Shown piece by piece: positions 42,395 to 51,664 of a DNA stretch of 64,000 nt. The position numbers and the translations under genes were made by a program. This DNA is from Thermoanaerobacterium xylanolyticum LX-11. Its GTDB lineage: Bacteria; Bacillota; Thermoanaerobacteria; Thermoanaerobacterales; Thermoanaerobacteraceae. A model generated the notes under the pieces. It was not told where the DNA came from and searched no databases. It worked only from the letters and a program-made list of their open reading frames with translations. Where the stretch lies: assembly GCF_000189775.2 (NCBI RefSeq), contig NC_015555.1, positions 1,189,001-1,253,000 of the forward strand, in the 5' to 3' direction. The number at the start of each line of letters is the position of its first letter. Position 1 is the stretch's first letter.

Positions 42395-44089
42395 ATGATA
42401 AAAAAGAAATTGGGAGATCTTCTTGTGGAAGTTGGTCTTTTAGACGAAAATCAGCTCAATAATGCGATAAAGATACAAAAAAAGACTGGTGAAAAGTTGG
42501 GTAAAATTCTTGTAAAAGAAGGATACCTAACAGAGGAGCAGATCATTGAGGCTTTGGAGTTTCAATTGGGCATACCTCATATAGACATGAAAAAGGTATT
42601 TATAGATGCTAATGTGGCAAAGCTTATACCTGAGTCAATGGCTAAAAGGCACGTTGCCATACCTATAAAGAAAGAAAACGACAGCATATTTGTCGCAATG
42701 GCAGATCCTCTTAATATCTTTGCTATTGATGATATTAAACTTGTCACGAAACTTGATGTAAAGCCATTGATTGCTTCCGAAGATGGTATATTGAAGGCTA
42801 TTGACAGAGTTTTTGGAAAAGAAGAAGCTGAAAGAGCTGTTCAAGACTTTAAAAAGGAACTAAGCCATGATAACGCTGAAGACGACAGCAATTTATTAAA
42901 GGATATTTCAGAAGACGAGATTAACAATGCACCTGCAGTAAGATTGGTAAATTCTATTATCGAGCAAGCGGTGAAAAACCGCGCATCTGATGTTCACATA
43001 GAACCTACTGAAAATGACTTAAGAATAAGGTTTAGAATCGATGGTGAATTGCATGAGGCAATGAGGGTATTTAAAAGCACCCAAGGGCCGGTTATCACCA
43101 GAATAAAAATCATGGCCAATATGAATATTGCCGAAAGAAGGATACCGCAGGATGGTAAAATCGAAATGAATGCGAGCGGCAAAAATATAGATATAAGAGT
43201 TTCTTCTTTGCCTACAATCTACGGCGAAAAGCTCGTGCTTAGGATATTAGATAAAAGCGGTTATATTATAACAAAAGATAAATTGGGGTTAAATAGTGAT
43301 GATATGAAATTATTTGACAATTTGCTTAAACATCCAAATGGCATAATTCTTCTTACTGGACCTACAGGAAGTGGTAAAACCACGACACTTTATGCTATGT
43401 TAAATGAGCTTAATAAACCTGACAAAAATATAATAACTGTTGAAGACCCTGTTGAATATACTCTTGAAGGGCTAAATCAAGTTCAAGTCAACGAAAAAGC
43501 TGGCCTTACATTTGCTTCTGCTTTAAGATCGATACTAAGGCAGGATCCAGATATAATAATGATTGGTGAAATAAGAGATAGAGAGACTGCAGAAATAGCC
43601 ATAAGGTCTTCTATAACAGGTCATCTTGTATTATCTACATTACATACGAATGATTCTGCAGGCGCCATAACAAGGCTTATCGATATGGGGATTGAACCAT
43701 ATCTTATTTCTTCATCTGTTGTCGGTGTTATAGCTCAAAGGTTGGCGAGGAAAATATGCGATAACTGCAAAACAGAATATGATGCTAGCAAAAGAGAAAA
43801 GATTATTTTAGGGTTAGATACTGATGAACCACTTAAATTGTACAAATCAAAAGGGTGTGCTGTTTGCAATAAGACTGGTTTTCGCGGCAGAGTTCCTATA
43901 TATGAGATAATGATAATGACGCCTAAGATAAAAGAGCTTACAAATGAGAAGGCTCCAGCGGATGTAATTTTAAATGAAGCTGTATCAAATGGTATGAATA
44001 CGCTTAAAGAAAGTGCAAAGAAGCTTGTCCTATCAGGTGTAACTACTGTAGATGAGATGTTACGCCTTACATACGATGATGCTTATTAA
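42395..44089 (+). CDS. pilB: Type IV pilus extension ATPase PilB
   Basis: Hexameric GspE-family ATPase that powers pilin polymerisation. 564 residues. The N-terminal MshEN/GspE-N domain (about 1-150: LGDLLVEVGLLDENQLNNAIKIQ, GYLTEEQIIEALEFQLGIPHID) can bind c-di-GMP in some homologues. Walker A GPTGSGKTTTLYAML, Asp box, Walker B ILRQDPDIIMIGEIRD, His box TGHLVLSTLHTND, and a tetra-Cys zinc site CDNC...CAVC. ATG 42395 follows GGAGGGG; the TTG at 42392 is one codon earlier. First gene after the riboswitch. Confidence 0.96.
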   Translation: MIKKKLGDLLVEVGLLDENQLNNAIKIQKKTGEKLGKILVKEGYLTEEQIIEALEFQLGIPHIDMKKVFIDANVAKLIPESMAKRHVAIPIKKENDSIFVAMADPLNIFAIDDIKLVTKLDVKPLIASEDGILKAIDRVFGKEEAERAVQDFKKELSHDNAEDDSNLLKDISEDEINNAPAVRLVNSIIEQAVKNRASDVHIEPTENDLRIRFRIDGELHEAMRVFKSTQGPVITRIKIMANMNIAERRIPQDGKIEMNASGKNIDIRVSSLPTIYGEKLVLRILDKSGYIITKDKLGLNSDDMKLFDNLLKHPNGIILLTGPTGSGKTTTLYAMLNELNKPDKNIITVEDPVEYTLEGLNQVQVNEKAGLTFASALRSILRQDPDIIMIGEIRDRETAEIAIRSSITGHLVLSTLHTNDSAGAITRLIDMGIEPYLISSSVVGVIAQRLARKICDNCKTEYDASKREKIILGLDTDEPLKLYKSKGCAVCNKTGFRGRVPIYEIMIMTPKIKELTNEKAPADVILNEAVSNGMNTLKESAKKLVLSGVTTVDEMLRLTYDDAY

Positions 44090-44116
44090 CATTAAATAAT
44101 TGCTAAAGGTGATACG

Positions 44117-45169
44117 ATGAAAACAAGTGAACTTCTGGCTATGGTTGTAGAAAAAGGCGCATCTGATTTGCATATAACAGTTGGCGTTCCTCCGGTACTT
44201 AGAATTAATGGGCAACTTATAAAACTGGATTTACCTCAATTAACACCTCAAGATACTGAAGAAATAACAAAAGATTTGCTTTCAAGCGATGAGCTAAAAA
44301 AACTTGAAGATGCAGGTGATATTGACCTATCGTATTCAGTAAAAGGGCTAGGAAGGTTTAGGATAAATGCTTATAAGCAAAGGGGAACATATAGCCTTGC
44401 CATAAGATCTGTCGCTTTGAGAATTCCGACAATTGATGAATTAGGACTTCCAGAAGTGATTAAAGATCTTGCGCTTAAAACCCGTGGTCTCATAATTGTT
44501 ACAGGGCCTACAGGCAGCGGAAAATCTACGACATTGGCATCTATGATCGATTTAATAAACGAAGAACGTAATTGTCATATATTGACCCTGGAAGATCCTA
44601 TTGAATATTTGCATAAGCACAAAAAAAGTATAGTAAATCAAAGAGAAATCGGGCATGATGCTTTGTCATACGCCAGTGCATTAAGGGCAGCATTAAGAGA
44701 GGACCCTGATGTGATACTGGTTGGAGAAATGAGGGATCTTGAGACGATACAGATAGCTATAACAGCGGCTGAGACGGGGCATCTTGTGTTATCCACTTTA
44801 CATACCATAGGTTCGGCAAAGACTATCGACAGGATTATAGATGTTTTTCCGCCGCATCAGCAACAGCAGATAAAAGTACAGCTTTCAAATGTCTTAGAAG
44901 GGATTATATCGCAGCAATTATTGCCTAAAATAGATAATTCAGGGCGAGTCGTCGCCGTAGAAGTTATGATAGCTACACCTGCAATAAGAAATTTAATAAG
45001 AGAAGGGAAGTCATTTCAAATACAATCGATGGTGCAGACAGGGAATAAATTTGGAATGGTGACAATGGATATGTGGATATCGCAGCTATTAAAGAGAAAT
45101 TTGATTTCTATGGACGATGCACTTACATATTGTGTTGATAGAGAAAACTTTTCTCGATTAGTAGTATAA
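44117..45169 (+). CDS. pilT: Type IV pilus retraction ATPase PilT
   Basis: A 350-residue retraction ATPase. N-terminal DLHITVGVPPVLRINGQL, Walker A GPTGSGKSTTLASMI, Walker B ALREDPDVILVGEMRD, His box ETGHLVLSTLHT, and the C-terminal AIRNLIREGK seen in PilT. It lacks the zinc site and long N-domain of PilB. Its presence predicts dynamic pili able to twitch or take up DNA. Confidence 0.96.
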   Translation: MKTSELLAMVVEKGASDLHITVGVPPVLRINGQLIKLDLPQLTPQDTEEITKDLLSSDELKKLEDAGDIDLSYSVKGLGRFRINAYKQRGTYSLAIRSVALRIPTIDELGLPEVIKDLALKTRGLIIVTGPTGSGKSTTLASMIDLINEERNCHILTLEDPIEYLHKHKKSIVNQREIGHDALSYASALRAALREDPDVILVGEMRDLETIQIAITAAETGHLVLSTLHTIGSAKTIDRIIDVFPPHQQQQIKVQLSNVLEGIISQQLLPKIDNSGRVVAVEVMIATPAIRNLIREGKSFQIQSMVQTGNKFGMVTMDMWISQLLKRNLISMDDALTYCVDRENFSRLVV

Positions 45170-45194
45170 GATAATGCTTGAAAGGGTGGCTCAG

Positions 45195-46409
45195 ATGCCA
45201 ACTTATACATATAAGGCAAGGGATATGGATGGAAATCTTATAACAGGCACTTTGGAACTTGATACATTATCGTCATGTGTAGACAGCTTGAAGCAGAAAA
45301 ACTATTATATATTAGATGTCAAAGAAAAAGTGGAGAAGAAGGATATTTTTGAAAGTATCAATTCTTCACGTAAAGTGAAGGTAAAGGATATAGCTGTGTT
45401 TTGCAGGCAGTTTTCTGTTCTCATAAATGCAGGTATTCCTATTGTTGCATCACTTGCTACTTTGTCTGAGCAAGTTGAAAATAAAAGGTTGAAAAAAGCC
45501 TTAACTGATGTATATGAAGATGTGCAGAAGGGTAAAACCCTTTCAGAATCAATGAGAAAACATCCAGATGTATTTCCAATGCTTTTATTCAATATGATAG
45601 AAGCAGGAGAAGTAAGTGGTACTTTAGACAAAGTATTAAATGAGATGGCTGAACATTTTGAGAAAGAAAACAATTTAAACCAAAAGATAAAATCAGCTTT
45701 AGCATATCCTGCGATTGTATCCATCGTTGCAGTATTGGTAGTCGTATTTCTTGTTACAAATGTCCTTCCTACATTTGTAGGCATGTTTAAAAATGCAGGA
45801 GCACAATTACCGACGCCGACATTGATACTTTTAGGATTAAGCGATTCTATAGCACATTATTGGTATGTTTATTTAGGGAATATTGTATTATTAATCTTTG
45901 TACTTTTAAGAACTATAAAAACAGATAGGGGAAGAGAATTATTTGATTTTTTGATGTTAAAGATACCAATATTTGGCCCACTAAATGTGAAGATCATCAC
46001 ATCAAGGTTTACAAGGACGTTATCAACACTTATAGGTTCAGGGATTCCATTGATGGAATCATTGTCTGTTGTAGAAAAAGTAGTGGGGAATACTGTTGTG
46101 GCGAATGGCTTAAAAAAAGCTGAAGAAGAGATAAAAAGGGGAAACGGGCTTGCATTGCCTTTAAAGAAAATCGATATATTTCCGCCAATGGTTATTCAAA
46201 TGATAAAGGTTGGAGAAGATTCGGGATCGCTGGACAGTATATTAAAGAAAACGGCGGATTTTTACGACAGCGAAGTTGATACAGCCGTATCCCAGATGAC
46301 TACATTGATTGAACCATTAATAATAGTCTTACTGGCGTCAATAGTAGGATTTATAGTAGTATCCATAGTGATGCCGATGTTCCAGATGTACAATTTTATA
46401 GGTCAATAA
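45195..46409 (+). CDS. pilC: Type IV pilus inner-membrane platform PilC
   Basis: A 404-residue GspF-family platform protein: MPTYTYKARDMDGN start, two repeated cytoplasmic helical domains (FCRQFSVLINAGIPI and FTRTLSTLIGSGIPLMESL), each followed by membrane helices, and a final membrane helix. ATG 45195 is chosen because it gives the usual N-terminus; the frame extends to 45174. It contacts PilB and PilT from the membrane side. Confidence 0.95.
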   Translation: MPTYTYKARDMDGNLITGTLELDTLSSCVDSLKQKNYYILDVKEKVEKKDIFESINSSRKVKVKDIAVFCRQFSVLINAGIPIVASLATLSEQVENKRLKKALTDVYEDVQKGKTLSESMRKHPDVFPMLLFNMIEAGEVSGTLDKVLNEMAEHFEKENNLNQKIKSALAYPAIVSIVAVLVVVFLVTNVLPTFVGMFKNAGAQLPTPTLILLGLSDSIAHYWYVYLGNIVLLIFVLLRTIKTDRGRELFDFLMLKIPIFGPLNVKIITSRFTRTLSTLIGSGIPLMESLSVVEKVVGNTVVANGLKKAEEEIKRGNGLALPLKKIDIFPPMVIQMIKVGEDSGSLDSILKKTADFYDSEVDTAVSQMTTLIEPLIIVLLASIVGFIVVSIVMPMFQMYNFIGQ

Positions 46410-46436
46410 ACAAATTATGGGAAGGGGGTGAAAAGA

Positions 46437-46799
46437 ATGGCATGGTTTGTGAAGGCATTGAATAAAGATGAAAAAGGTTTTACATTGATTGAATTGATTG
46501 TAGTAATAGCAATACTTGGAATACTTGCAGCAATCGCAGTACCAAGAGTAACAACATCATTGAATAATGCAAAAAATAATGCAGATCAATCAAATTTAAA
46601 AATAGTTCAAAGTGCAGTTGACAGATATTGGGCAGATAACAATGCTTATCCATCTAATTCAGATTTAGATCCAGACAATGAAAGTAGTGTGCTTGTTCCC
46701 AAGTATTTAGATAAAATCCCAAGATTAAATAGTGGCTATTTCTCCATAGATAGTAATAGTGGGATTGTTTCTATAGTTAGTCAAAAACCAACTGAATAA
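46437..46799 (+). CDS. pilA: Major type IV pilin
   Basis: A 120-residue prepilin. Short leader ending in Gly (MAWFVKALNKDEKG) is cut before Phe; the mature N-terminus FTLIELIVVIAILGILAAIA has Glu at +5. The globular part is about 80 residues with no Cys pair. ATG 46437 follows GAAGGGGGTG, the strongest ribosome site in the operon. A stable hairpin follows the gene. Both fit high expression as the main subunit. Confidence 0.93.
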   Translation: MAWFVKALNKDEKGFTLIELIVVIAILGILAAIAVPRVTTSLNNAKNNADQSNLKIVQSAVDRYWADNNAYPSNSDLDPDNESSVLVPKYLDKIPRLNSGYFSIDSNSGIVSIVSQKPTE

Positions 46800-46809
46800 A
46801 AAGTTCTTT

Positions 46810-46828
46810 CGGGCACCAATGGTGCCCG
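46810..46828 (+). promoter_or_regulatory. Stable hairpin after the pilin gene
   Basis: CGGGCACC (46810-46817), loop AAT, GGTGCCCG (46821-46828). No T-tract follows, so it is more likely an mRNA-stabilising or processing hairpin than a full terminator. Confidence 0.75.
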
Positions 46829-46853
46829 CATATACCTATATCAGGAGGCAGAA

Positions 46854-47609
46854 ATGTTTATTCTATATATACTTGTTTTTGTATTTGGTTTAATAATTGG
46901 TAGTTTTTTAAATGTAGTCATATACAGACTTCCAAGGAATGAATCAATTGTTTATCCTCCATCACATTGTACAAATTGTGAAAGTGAGTTAAAGCCGTAT
47001 GATTTAGTTCCCGTAATAAGCTACATATTTCTAAGAGGCAGATGTAGATACTGTGGAAATAGAATATCAATAAGATATCCTATTGTAGAACTTTTAACAG
47101 GATTTATATATCTTATTTTGTTTATCTATTTTGGCATATCTATAAAGTCGCTGTCGTATGCATTTTTAGCGTCATTATTAATTGTCATAACATTTATAGA
47201 TATGGAACATAAGATAATACCAAACAAAGTAATTTTGATAGGATTAATAGCTGGAGCAGCATTTAGAGTGCTGATGTTTAATTATGGATTATGGGACTAC
47301 ATTGTAGGCTTTTTAATAGGAGGCGGAGTGCTTCTTCTTATATCTTTATTGTCAGGAGGAGGAATGGGTGGTGGAGATATAAAACTTATGGCTATGATTG
47401 GTCTTTTTATAGGCTGGAAGCTTACTATATCAACGCTTTTTCTGGCAGTTGTATTAGGTGCTATTGGCGGCATCGCCATGATTTTGTTTAAAATTAAGAC
47501 AAGAAAAGATTACATACCTTTTGGACCTTATATAAGCATTGCCTGTTTGATTTCTATTTTATATGGATATGATTTGTTGAATATGTATATAAAACTTATA
47601 AGAGGTTGA
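46854..47609 (+). CDS. pilD: Prepilin peptidase
   Basis: A 251-residue bifunctional leader peptidase and N-methyltransferase. Four Cys in CTNCE and CRYCG (about residues 40-66) form the zinc site; catalytic Asp residues lie in FIDMEHKIIPN and GGGDIKLMAMIG. Eight hydrophobic segments. It processes all prepilins of this operon. ATG 46854 after AGGAGG. Confidence 0.96.
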   Translation: MFILYILVFVFGLIIGSFLNVVIYRLPRNESIVYPPSHCTNCESELKPYDLVPVISYIFLRGRCRYCGNRISIRYPIVELLTGFIYLILFIYFGISIKSLSYAFLASLLIVITFIDMEHKIIPNKVILIGLIAGAAFRVLMFNYGLWDYIVGFLIGGGVLLLISLLSGGGMGGGDIKLMAMIGLFIGWKLTISTLFLAVVLGAIGGIAMILFKIKTRKDYIPFGPYISIACLISILYGYDLLNMYIKLIRG

Positions 47610-47613
47610 GGCA

Positions 47614-48078
47614 ATGCGATACATGAAAGCAAATGAGAGTGGATTGACTCTGATAGAGTTAATAACGGTAGTGTCGATATTTTCTATTATTGTCTTGATA
47701 GCAGTTCCAAAGACAGATTTCTTTAATGCCAAAACTTCGGAAATGCGCCTAAAAATGTTGGCATACGAGCTTATCAGTGATATAAGGTATGTTCAATACA
47801 AAAATATTTATGAAAACGAAAGCTTGTATTTAACCATACAGACTGATCATAAAGGGTATTACATAAATAAACCAGGTACAATGGTAAAAAGAGTAAAGAC
47901 AAAGAAGTTTCCTGATGGAATAACTATGTACAGCGACAATTCAGCACAAATATCCTTTTCAAATCAAGGAGCTCCAATACCTGGTGGCTGCACTATAAGC
48001 TTATTAAATTCAAATAAAAGGTTAGACATAACCATTTTGCCTGCTACAGGAAGAGTAATGATAAAGGGGAATTATTGA
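47614..48078 (+). CDS. Minor prepilin, GspH-like
   Basis: A 154-residue pseudopilin. Leader MRYMKANESG, then LTLIELITVVSIFSIIVLIAVP with Glu at +5. The globular part is beta-rich, with ISLLNSNKRLDITILPATGRVMIKG at the end as in GspH/FimT proteins. Leu replaces Phe at +1. Probably part of the tip complex that primes pilus assembly. ATG 47614 after AGAGG. Confidence 0.88.
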   Translation: MRYMKANESGLTLIELITVVSIFSIIVLIAVPKTDFFNAKTSEMRLKMLAYELISDIRYVQYKNIYENESLYLTIQTDHKGYYINKPGTMVKRVKTKKFPDGITMYSDNSAQISFSNQGAPIPGGCTISLLNSNKRLDITILPATGRVMIKGNY

Positions 48079-48089
48079 GGTGAAGCAAA

Positions 48090-48827
48090 TTGAAATATTT
48101 AAAGAATGCTTTTGGCATGACGCTTATTGAAGTCCTTGTAGCAATAGCTTTATTTTCAATTGCAGCTATACCTCTATTAGGTGTGTTCCGTGAATCAGTA
48201 ATTACAAATGCAGATTCTAAAATAAGAACAAAGGAAGCTACAATAGCTCAAAGCATAGCAGAAGACATAAAAGCGGGAAATATAAAGAATAACAATGATT
48301 TGCAAAAAAAAATATTTCCAGAAATTCAAGAGGGATATTATTTATCTGTACCTGAAAATCCTCAATCTATTGGAAATGGACTTATGAAATACAAGTTTCA
48401 AGTCAATTATCAGTACAAAACAAATCTAGTCTATACGCTTTATGTAGTTGCACCTGCAACAAATGTCACCACATACATACCACCAACTGTTAATATCCCA
48501 AGTGGAAGTACTATTAATTATAGGGATATATCTAATATATTTACTGTTTTTGCGTGGGGGGCATTAGCTGCAATATTATTCTTATATCCTATTGTTAAAT
48601 TAAATTTAGTTAGTGCTTTTAGCATAGTATTTGGAACTATTGTTGATGCAATTGATTTGTGGAAAATCTTTCAATTTCCATACATATTGAAAGATGGTTA
48701 TACTTTAAAGACAATTGCAGATGAGATATCTGCTAAAATTGGGAATATAAACTTTCCGCCAGCATTGCAGTGGTGGGATCCTAATTTCGACTGGAGATGG
48801 TTATTTGATCCTACGAAATGGAAATAA
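48090..48827 (+). CDS. Minor prepilin with an added C-terminal membrane segment
   Basis: A 245-residue protein with TTG start after GAGGTGAAG. Prepilin N-terminus NAFG then MTLIEVLVAIALFSIAAIPLLGVF, PilV/GspI-like, Glu at +5. The middle is a short pilin-like domain ending with YTLYVVAPATNVT. Unexpectedly it continues with a second hydrophobic region (residues about 150-185: FTVFAWGALAAILFLYPIVK then LNLVSAFSIVFGTI) and a Trp-rich tail (LQWWDPNFDWRWLFDPTKWK). The last 23 bases overlap the next gene. The extra region is unlike any pilin I know; a read-through or fusion origin is possible. Confidence 0.8.
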   Translation: MKYLKNAFGMTLIEVLVAIALFSIAAIPLLGVFRESVITNADSKIRTKEATIAQSIAEDIKAGNIKNNNDLQKKIFPEIQEGYYLSVPENPQSIGNGLMKYKFQVNYQYKTNLVYTLYVVAPATNVTTYIPPTVNIPSGSTINYRDISNIFTVFAWGALAAILFLYPIVKLNLVSAFSIVFGTIVDAIDLWKIFQFPYILKDGYTLKTIADEISAKIGNINFPPALQWWDPNFDWRWLFDPTKWK

Positions 48828-49269
48828 AGGTTTTACACTAATTGAACTTTTGGTTGTATTGTCCTTAATAGGACTTATAGTATCAATATATGCTTCGCTG
48901 TATTATTCTGGATATAAAACATATTCAAACGTAGTTAATAATTCTGATGTGGAGCAGAATGTTAGATATGCTATGACGTACATTATGAATAAGGTTAATC
49001 AATGTTCTGACAAAAGTAAAATTGCCCCATATAGCATCAATGGATATACAGGAATAAAGATTGATGATAAAAACATTATTCTTTACAATAGTCAATTACA
49101 TAAGCTGTTTGATTATTTAAACAATGGAAACGAAATAGCTACAAATATATATGATTTTTCTGTTACTCTTTCTCCTGATGGAACTATTATTAATGTTAAA
49201 ATAGTTGGTCAAAAAAGCGATGGTACAGGTAAGATTACATTGGAGTCAGATATATATTTAAGGAAGTGA
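48805..49269 (+). CDS. Minor prepilin, PilW/GspJ-like
   Basis: A 154-residue prepilin. Very short leader MILRNGNKG, then FTLIELLVVLSLIGLIVSIYA with Glu at +5. TTG start at 48805 lies inside the upstream gene, after GGAG. The globular part is about 120 residues with one Cys. Translation is probably coupled to the preceding gene. Confidence 0.85.
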   Translation: MILRNGNKGFTLIELLVVLSLIGLIVSIYASLYYSGYKTYSNVVNNSDVEQNVRYAMTYIMNKVNQCSDKSKIAPYSINGYTGIKIDDKNIILYNSQLHKLFDYLNNGNEIATNIYDFSVTLSPDGTIINVKIVGQKSDGTGKITLESDIYLRK

Positions 49270-49279
49270 AATATTTTTA

Positions 49280-49882
49280 ATGGATGATAAAGGTTCTGCC
49301 TTAATATTTACGTTGATTATAATACTTATATTGTCTGTGCTTGCATTGTCTATTTTAGATATTTCTTTATTTGAATATAAAACTTCTTATGCATATGGAA
49401 ATTCAATAGTAGTTAATAACGCCGCAGAATCCGGATTAGATATGGCAAAAGGCGTATTTAATAAAAGTTTATTTGACAATTTAAATAGTTTGATAAATAA
49501 TACGGTTAATACATTAATAAATGAATATAGTTCTTTGATACCGCCTCAAACGGTTCCAAGAGAGGTTATGTATGAAGCGATATATCAAGCAGTAAGGCAA
49601 TACCTTGAAAATAATGTTTTTAATGTGTATCAAAATTATCAATTTTATTTAGATGATAAAAATACTATTGCTGTAACTATTTCATATATAAAAATAGTCG
49701 ATTTGCAGCCTTTTGACGGGACAAATATTTTGCCTAAATATACAATAAGAATAGAAACTATAGGAACTTTTAAGAATTTAAAAAGATACGGACATGCATT
49801 GATTGTTCTTGATCTAAATAAATCTGGCAATCCAATTACTATCAGTAGTTGGATTATCGACAATACACCACCATTAAATTAA
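49280..49882 (+). CDS. PilX-like minor pilus protein
   Basis: A 200-residue protein with MDDKG then SALIFTLIIILILSVLALSILDISLFEYKTS, matching PilX N-terminal regions. It lacks the usual Glu at +5, as do GspK/PilX types, which cap the pilus tip. The C-terminal part is soluble. Start ATG 49280 is after AAGGAAGTG at a long distance. Confidence 0.82.
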   Translation: MDDKGSALIFTLIIILILSVLALSILDISLFEYKTSYAYGNSIVVNNAAESGLDMAKGVFNKSLFDNLNSLINNTVNTLINEYSSLIPPQTVPREVMYEAIYQAVRQYLENNVFNVYQNYQFYLDDKNTIAVTISYIKIVDLQPFDGTNILPKYTIRIETIGTFKNLKRYGHALIVLDLNKSGNPITISSWIIDNTPPLN

Positions 49883-49896
49883 AGGAGAGATTAGAA

Positions 49897-50172
49897 ATGG
49901 AGTTAAAAAATTATATGGAAGAAGCAGTTAAAGATGTTATCGACAATGTATTAAAAGATTTAGATGTATGTAAATGCGGCAAATGCAAACTTGATATAAT
50001 GGCATTAACGTTAAACAATTTGCCTCCGAAATATTATGACACAGAGAAAGGTGAGGTATACACAAAAGTCAATGAATTGAAAAGGCAATTTGAGGTAGAT
50101 ATCATTAGTCAGATCACGAAAGCTGCTTTTTACGTTAATCAACATAAGCGCCATGGAGAGGATCTTAGATGA
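49897..50172 (+). CDS. comFB: ComFB-family protein
   Basis: A 91-residue protein. ATG 49897 follows AAAGGAGAG; the frame from 49849 lies in the upstream gene. ComFB layout: NYMEEAVKDVIDNVLKDL, Cys pair in VCKCGKCKLDIMALTLNNLPPKYYDTEKGEVYTKVNELKRQ-type core (split here as CKCGKC then DIMALTLNNLPPKYY). ComFB proteins have been reported as cyclic dinucleotide receptors affecting competence and motility. It sits between the minor pilins and pilM in an operon headed by a c-di-GMP riboswitch. Confidence 0.85.
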   Translation: MELKNYMEEAVKDVIDNVLKDLDVCKCGKCKLDIMALTLNNLPPKYYDTEKGEVYTKVNELKRQFEVDIISQITKAAFYVNQHKRHGEDLR

Positions 50173-51128
50173 TAGGTATCGATATAGGCAGTTTTTACAC
50201 TAAAATTGGCAGTTGTGATAAAAAAAATGATAAATTAAATAATATGGTACTGGAAAAAACACCTCAAAATTGCATTAGAAATGGATATTTAAGTGATATA
50301 AATTTATTGTCTGACTTTTTGAATGAAACATTAAAAAAGAAATTTGCAAAGGAAAAGAAATTGTCTTTTTGCATTTCAAGCACAGATATAATAATTAGAG
50401 AAATAATAATGCCATTTATGAAAGATGATGAATTAAAGAATGCTTTAAAATATGAAATTGATCAGTATATACCTAATTCAGATGATTATATTGTTGACTA
50501 TAAGCAGATTGAGCATGATGAAGATGGTAAAAAGATAAAAACAATTATTGTGGCAGCACCGAAAGAAATGATATTCGGGTATTTGAAATTAGCTAAGGGA
50601 TTGAAATTTCGCTTGGAAGTTATAGATATATATAGCAATTGTATTTATAAGTCGATAAAAAAATTATGTAAACCAACAGGAAGTACGTCTGTAATAAATA
50701 TTGGTGCAGAGTATACAGATATTACGATAATAAATGAAGGTAAATATGCATTTAGCAGGATAGTAAAATTCGGAGGAAATGATATAAATGAGATAATTGC
50801 CAATACATACGATACAGACTTTAAAACTGCTGAAGAATATAAAAGGGAAAAACCTTTTTTTATAGATAATGAAGATTATGCTGGCCTTAGAGAGAACACT
50901 GAAAAATACGTAAACAGTAAACTGAGTGAAATATCAAGAGTGTTTGATTTTTTTGAATCATCGTACCATAAAAGTATAAATGAGATTTTTCTAATTGGTG
51001 GAACTACAAGACTTACAGGGCTTAAAAGATATATAGAAGATTATTTTAAGATACCTGCTTTAAGCAATGATGACGATTTATATACATATTTTATGCCTGT
51101 GTTTGGTTCTTTGATTAGGGGGGAGTAA
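50169..51128 (+). CDS. pilM: Type IV pilus assembly protein PilM
   Basis: A 319-residue actin-like cytoplasmic ATPase fold: MIGIDIGSFYTKIG (phosphate 1), VINIGAEYTDITIINEG (phosphate 2), IFLIGGTTRLTGLKRYIE (adenosine). It binds the cytoplasmic N-terminus of PilN and links the alignment complex to PilB and PilC. It overlaps comFB by four bases. Confidence 0.93.
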   Translation: MIGIDIGSFYTKIGSCDKKNDKLNNMVLEKTPQNCIRNGYLSDINLLSDFLNETLKKKFAKEKKLSFCISSTDIIIREIIMPFMKDDELKNALKYEIDQYIPNSDDYIVDYKQIEHDEDGKKIKTIIVAAPKEMIFGYLKLAKGLKFRLEVIDIYSNCIYKSIKKLCKPTGSTSVINIGAEYTDITIINEGKYAFSRIVKFGGNDINEIIANTYDTDFKTAEEYKREKPFFIDNEDYAGLRENTEKYVNSKLSEISRVFDFFESSYHKSINEIFLIGGTTRLTGLKRYIEDYFKIPALSNDDDLYTYFMPVFGSLIRGE

Positions 51129-51129
51129 T

Positions 51130-51660
51130 TTGAAAGACATCAATCTTATACCAGATGAAATAAAATTACTTGACGAAAAAAGGAAAAGAAGTACATTTAC
51201 CATGATAGGCTTTTTGATTGTGGCTTTTGTGCTAATTTTTATTTTGCTTTTGCCAAGTATGTATATCAATAATTTAGAAAAGCAAAAGTCTACCTTAAAC
51301 AACCAATTAAATAGTTTAAAAGCAAAGAAAGACATGTATTCAACTATTAAAAGCAAAGAAAATTATTATTCACAAAAAGAAAAAATAATAAAATATTTAT
51401 CTGATAAAAAATTGAATATGACAGAAATTTTAAATGACATCTCGGCTAATATTCCAGAAAATGTTTCAATTAAGGATATGAAATTTAATGGGAGTGTGTT
51501 GGAAATAACAGGTGATTCTTATATGAACAAATATTTATCGGATTTTATGTTGAATTTGAGAAAATTAAAATATGTAGATGATGTTAATCTCTTAGACACA
51601 AAGAAATCTGATAGTGGTTTGATTCAATATACTTTGCAAATTAAGCTTAAGGTGGTATAA
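51130..51660 (+). CDS. pilN: Type IV pilus assembly protein PilN
   Basis: A 176-residue single-pass protein. The conserved cytoplasmic start KDINLIPDEIKLL is the PilM-binding motif. A membrane helix (about 22-45) leads to a coiled coil and a small alpha-beta domain. TTG start at 51130 after GGGGGGAG. Confidence 0.92.
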   Translation: MKDINLIPDEIKLLDEKRKRSTFTMIGFLIVAFVLIFILLLPSMYINNLEKQKSTLNNQLNSLKAKKDMYSTIKSKENYYSQKEKIIKYLSDKKLNMTEILNDISANIPENVSIKDMKFNGSVLEITGDSYMNKYLSDFMLNLRKLKYVDDVNLLDTKKSDSGLIQYTLQIKLKVV

Positions 51661-51664
51661 TTAT

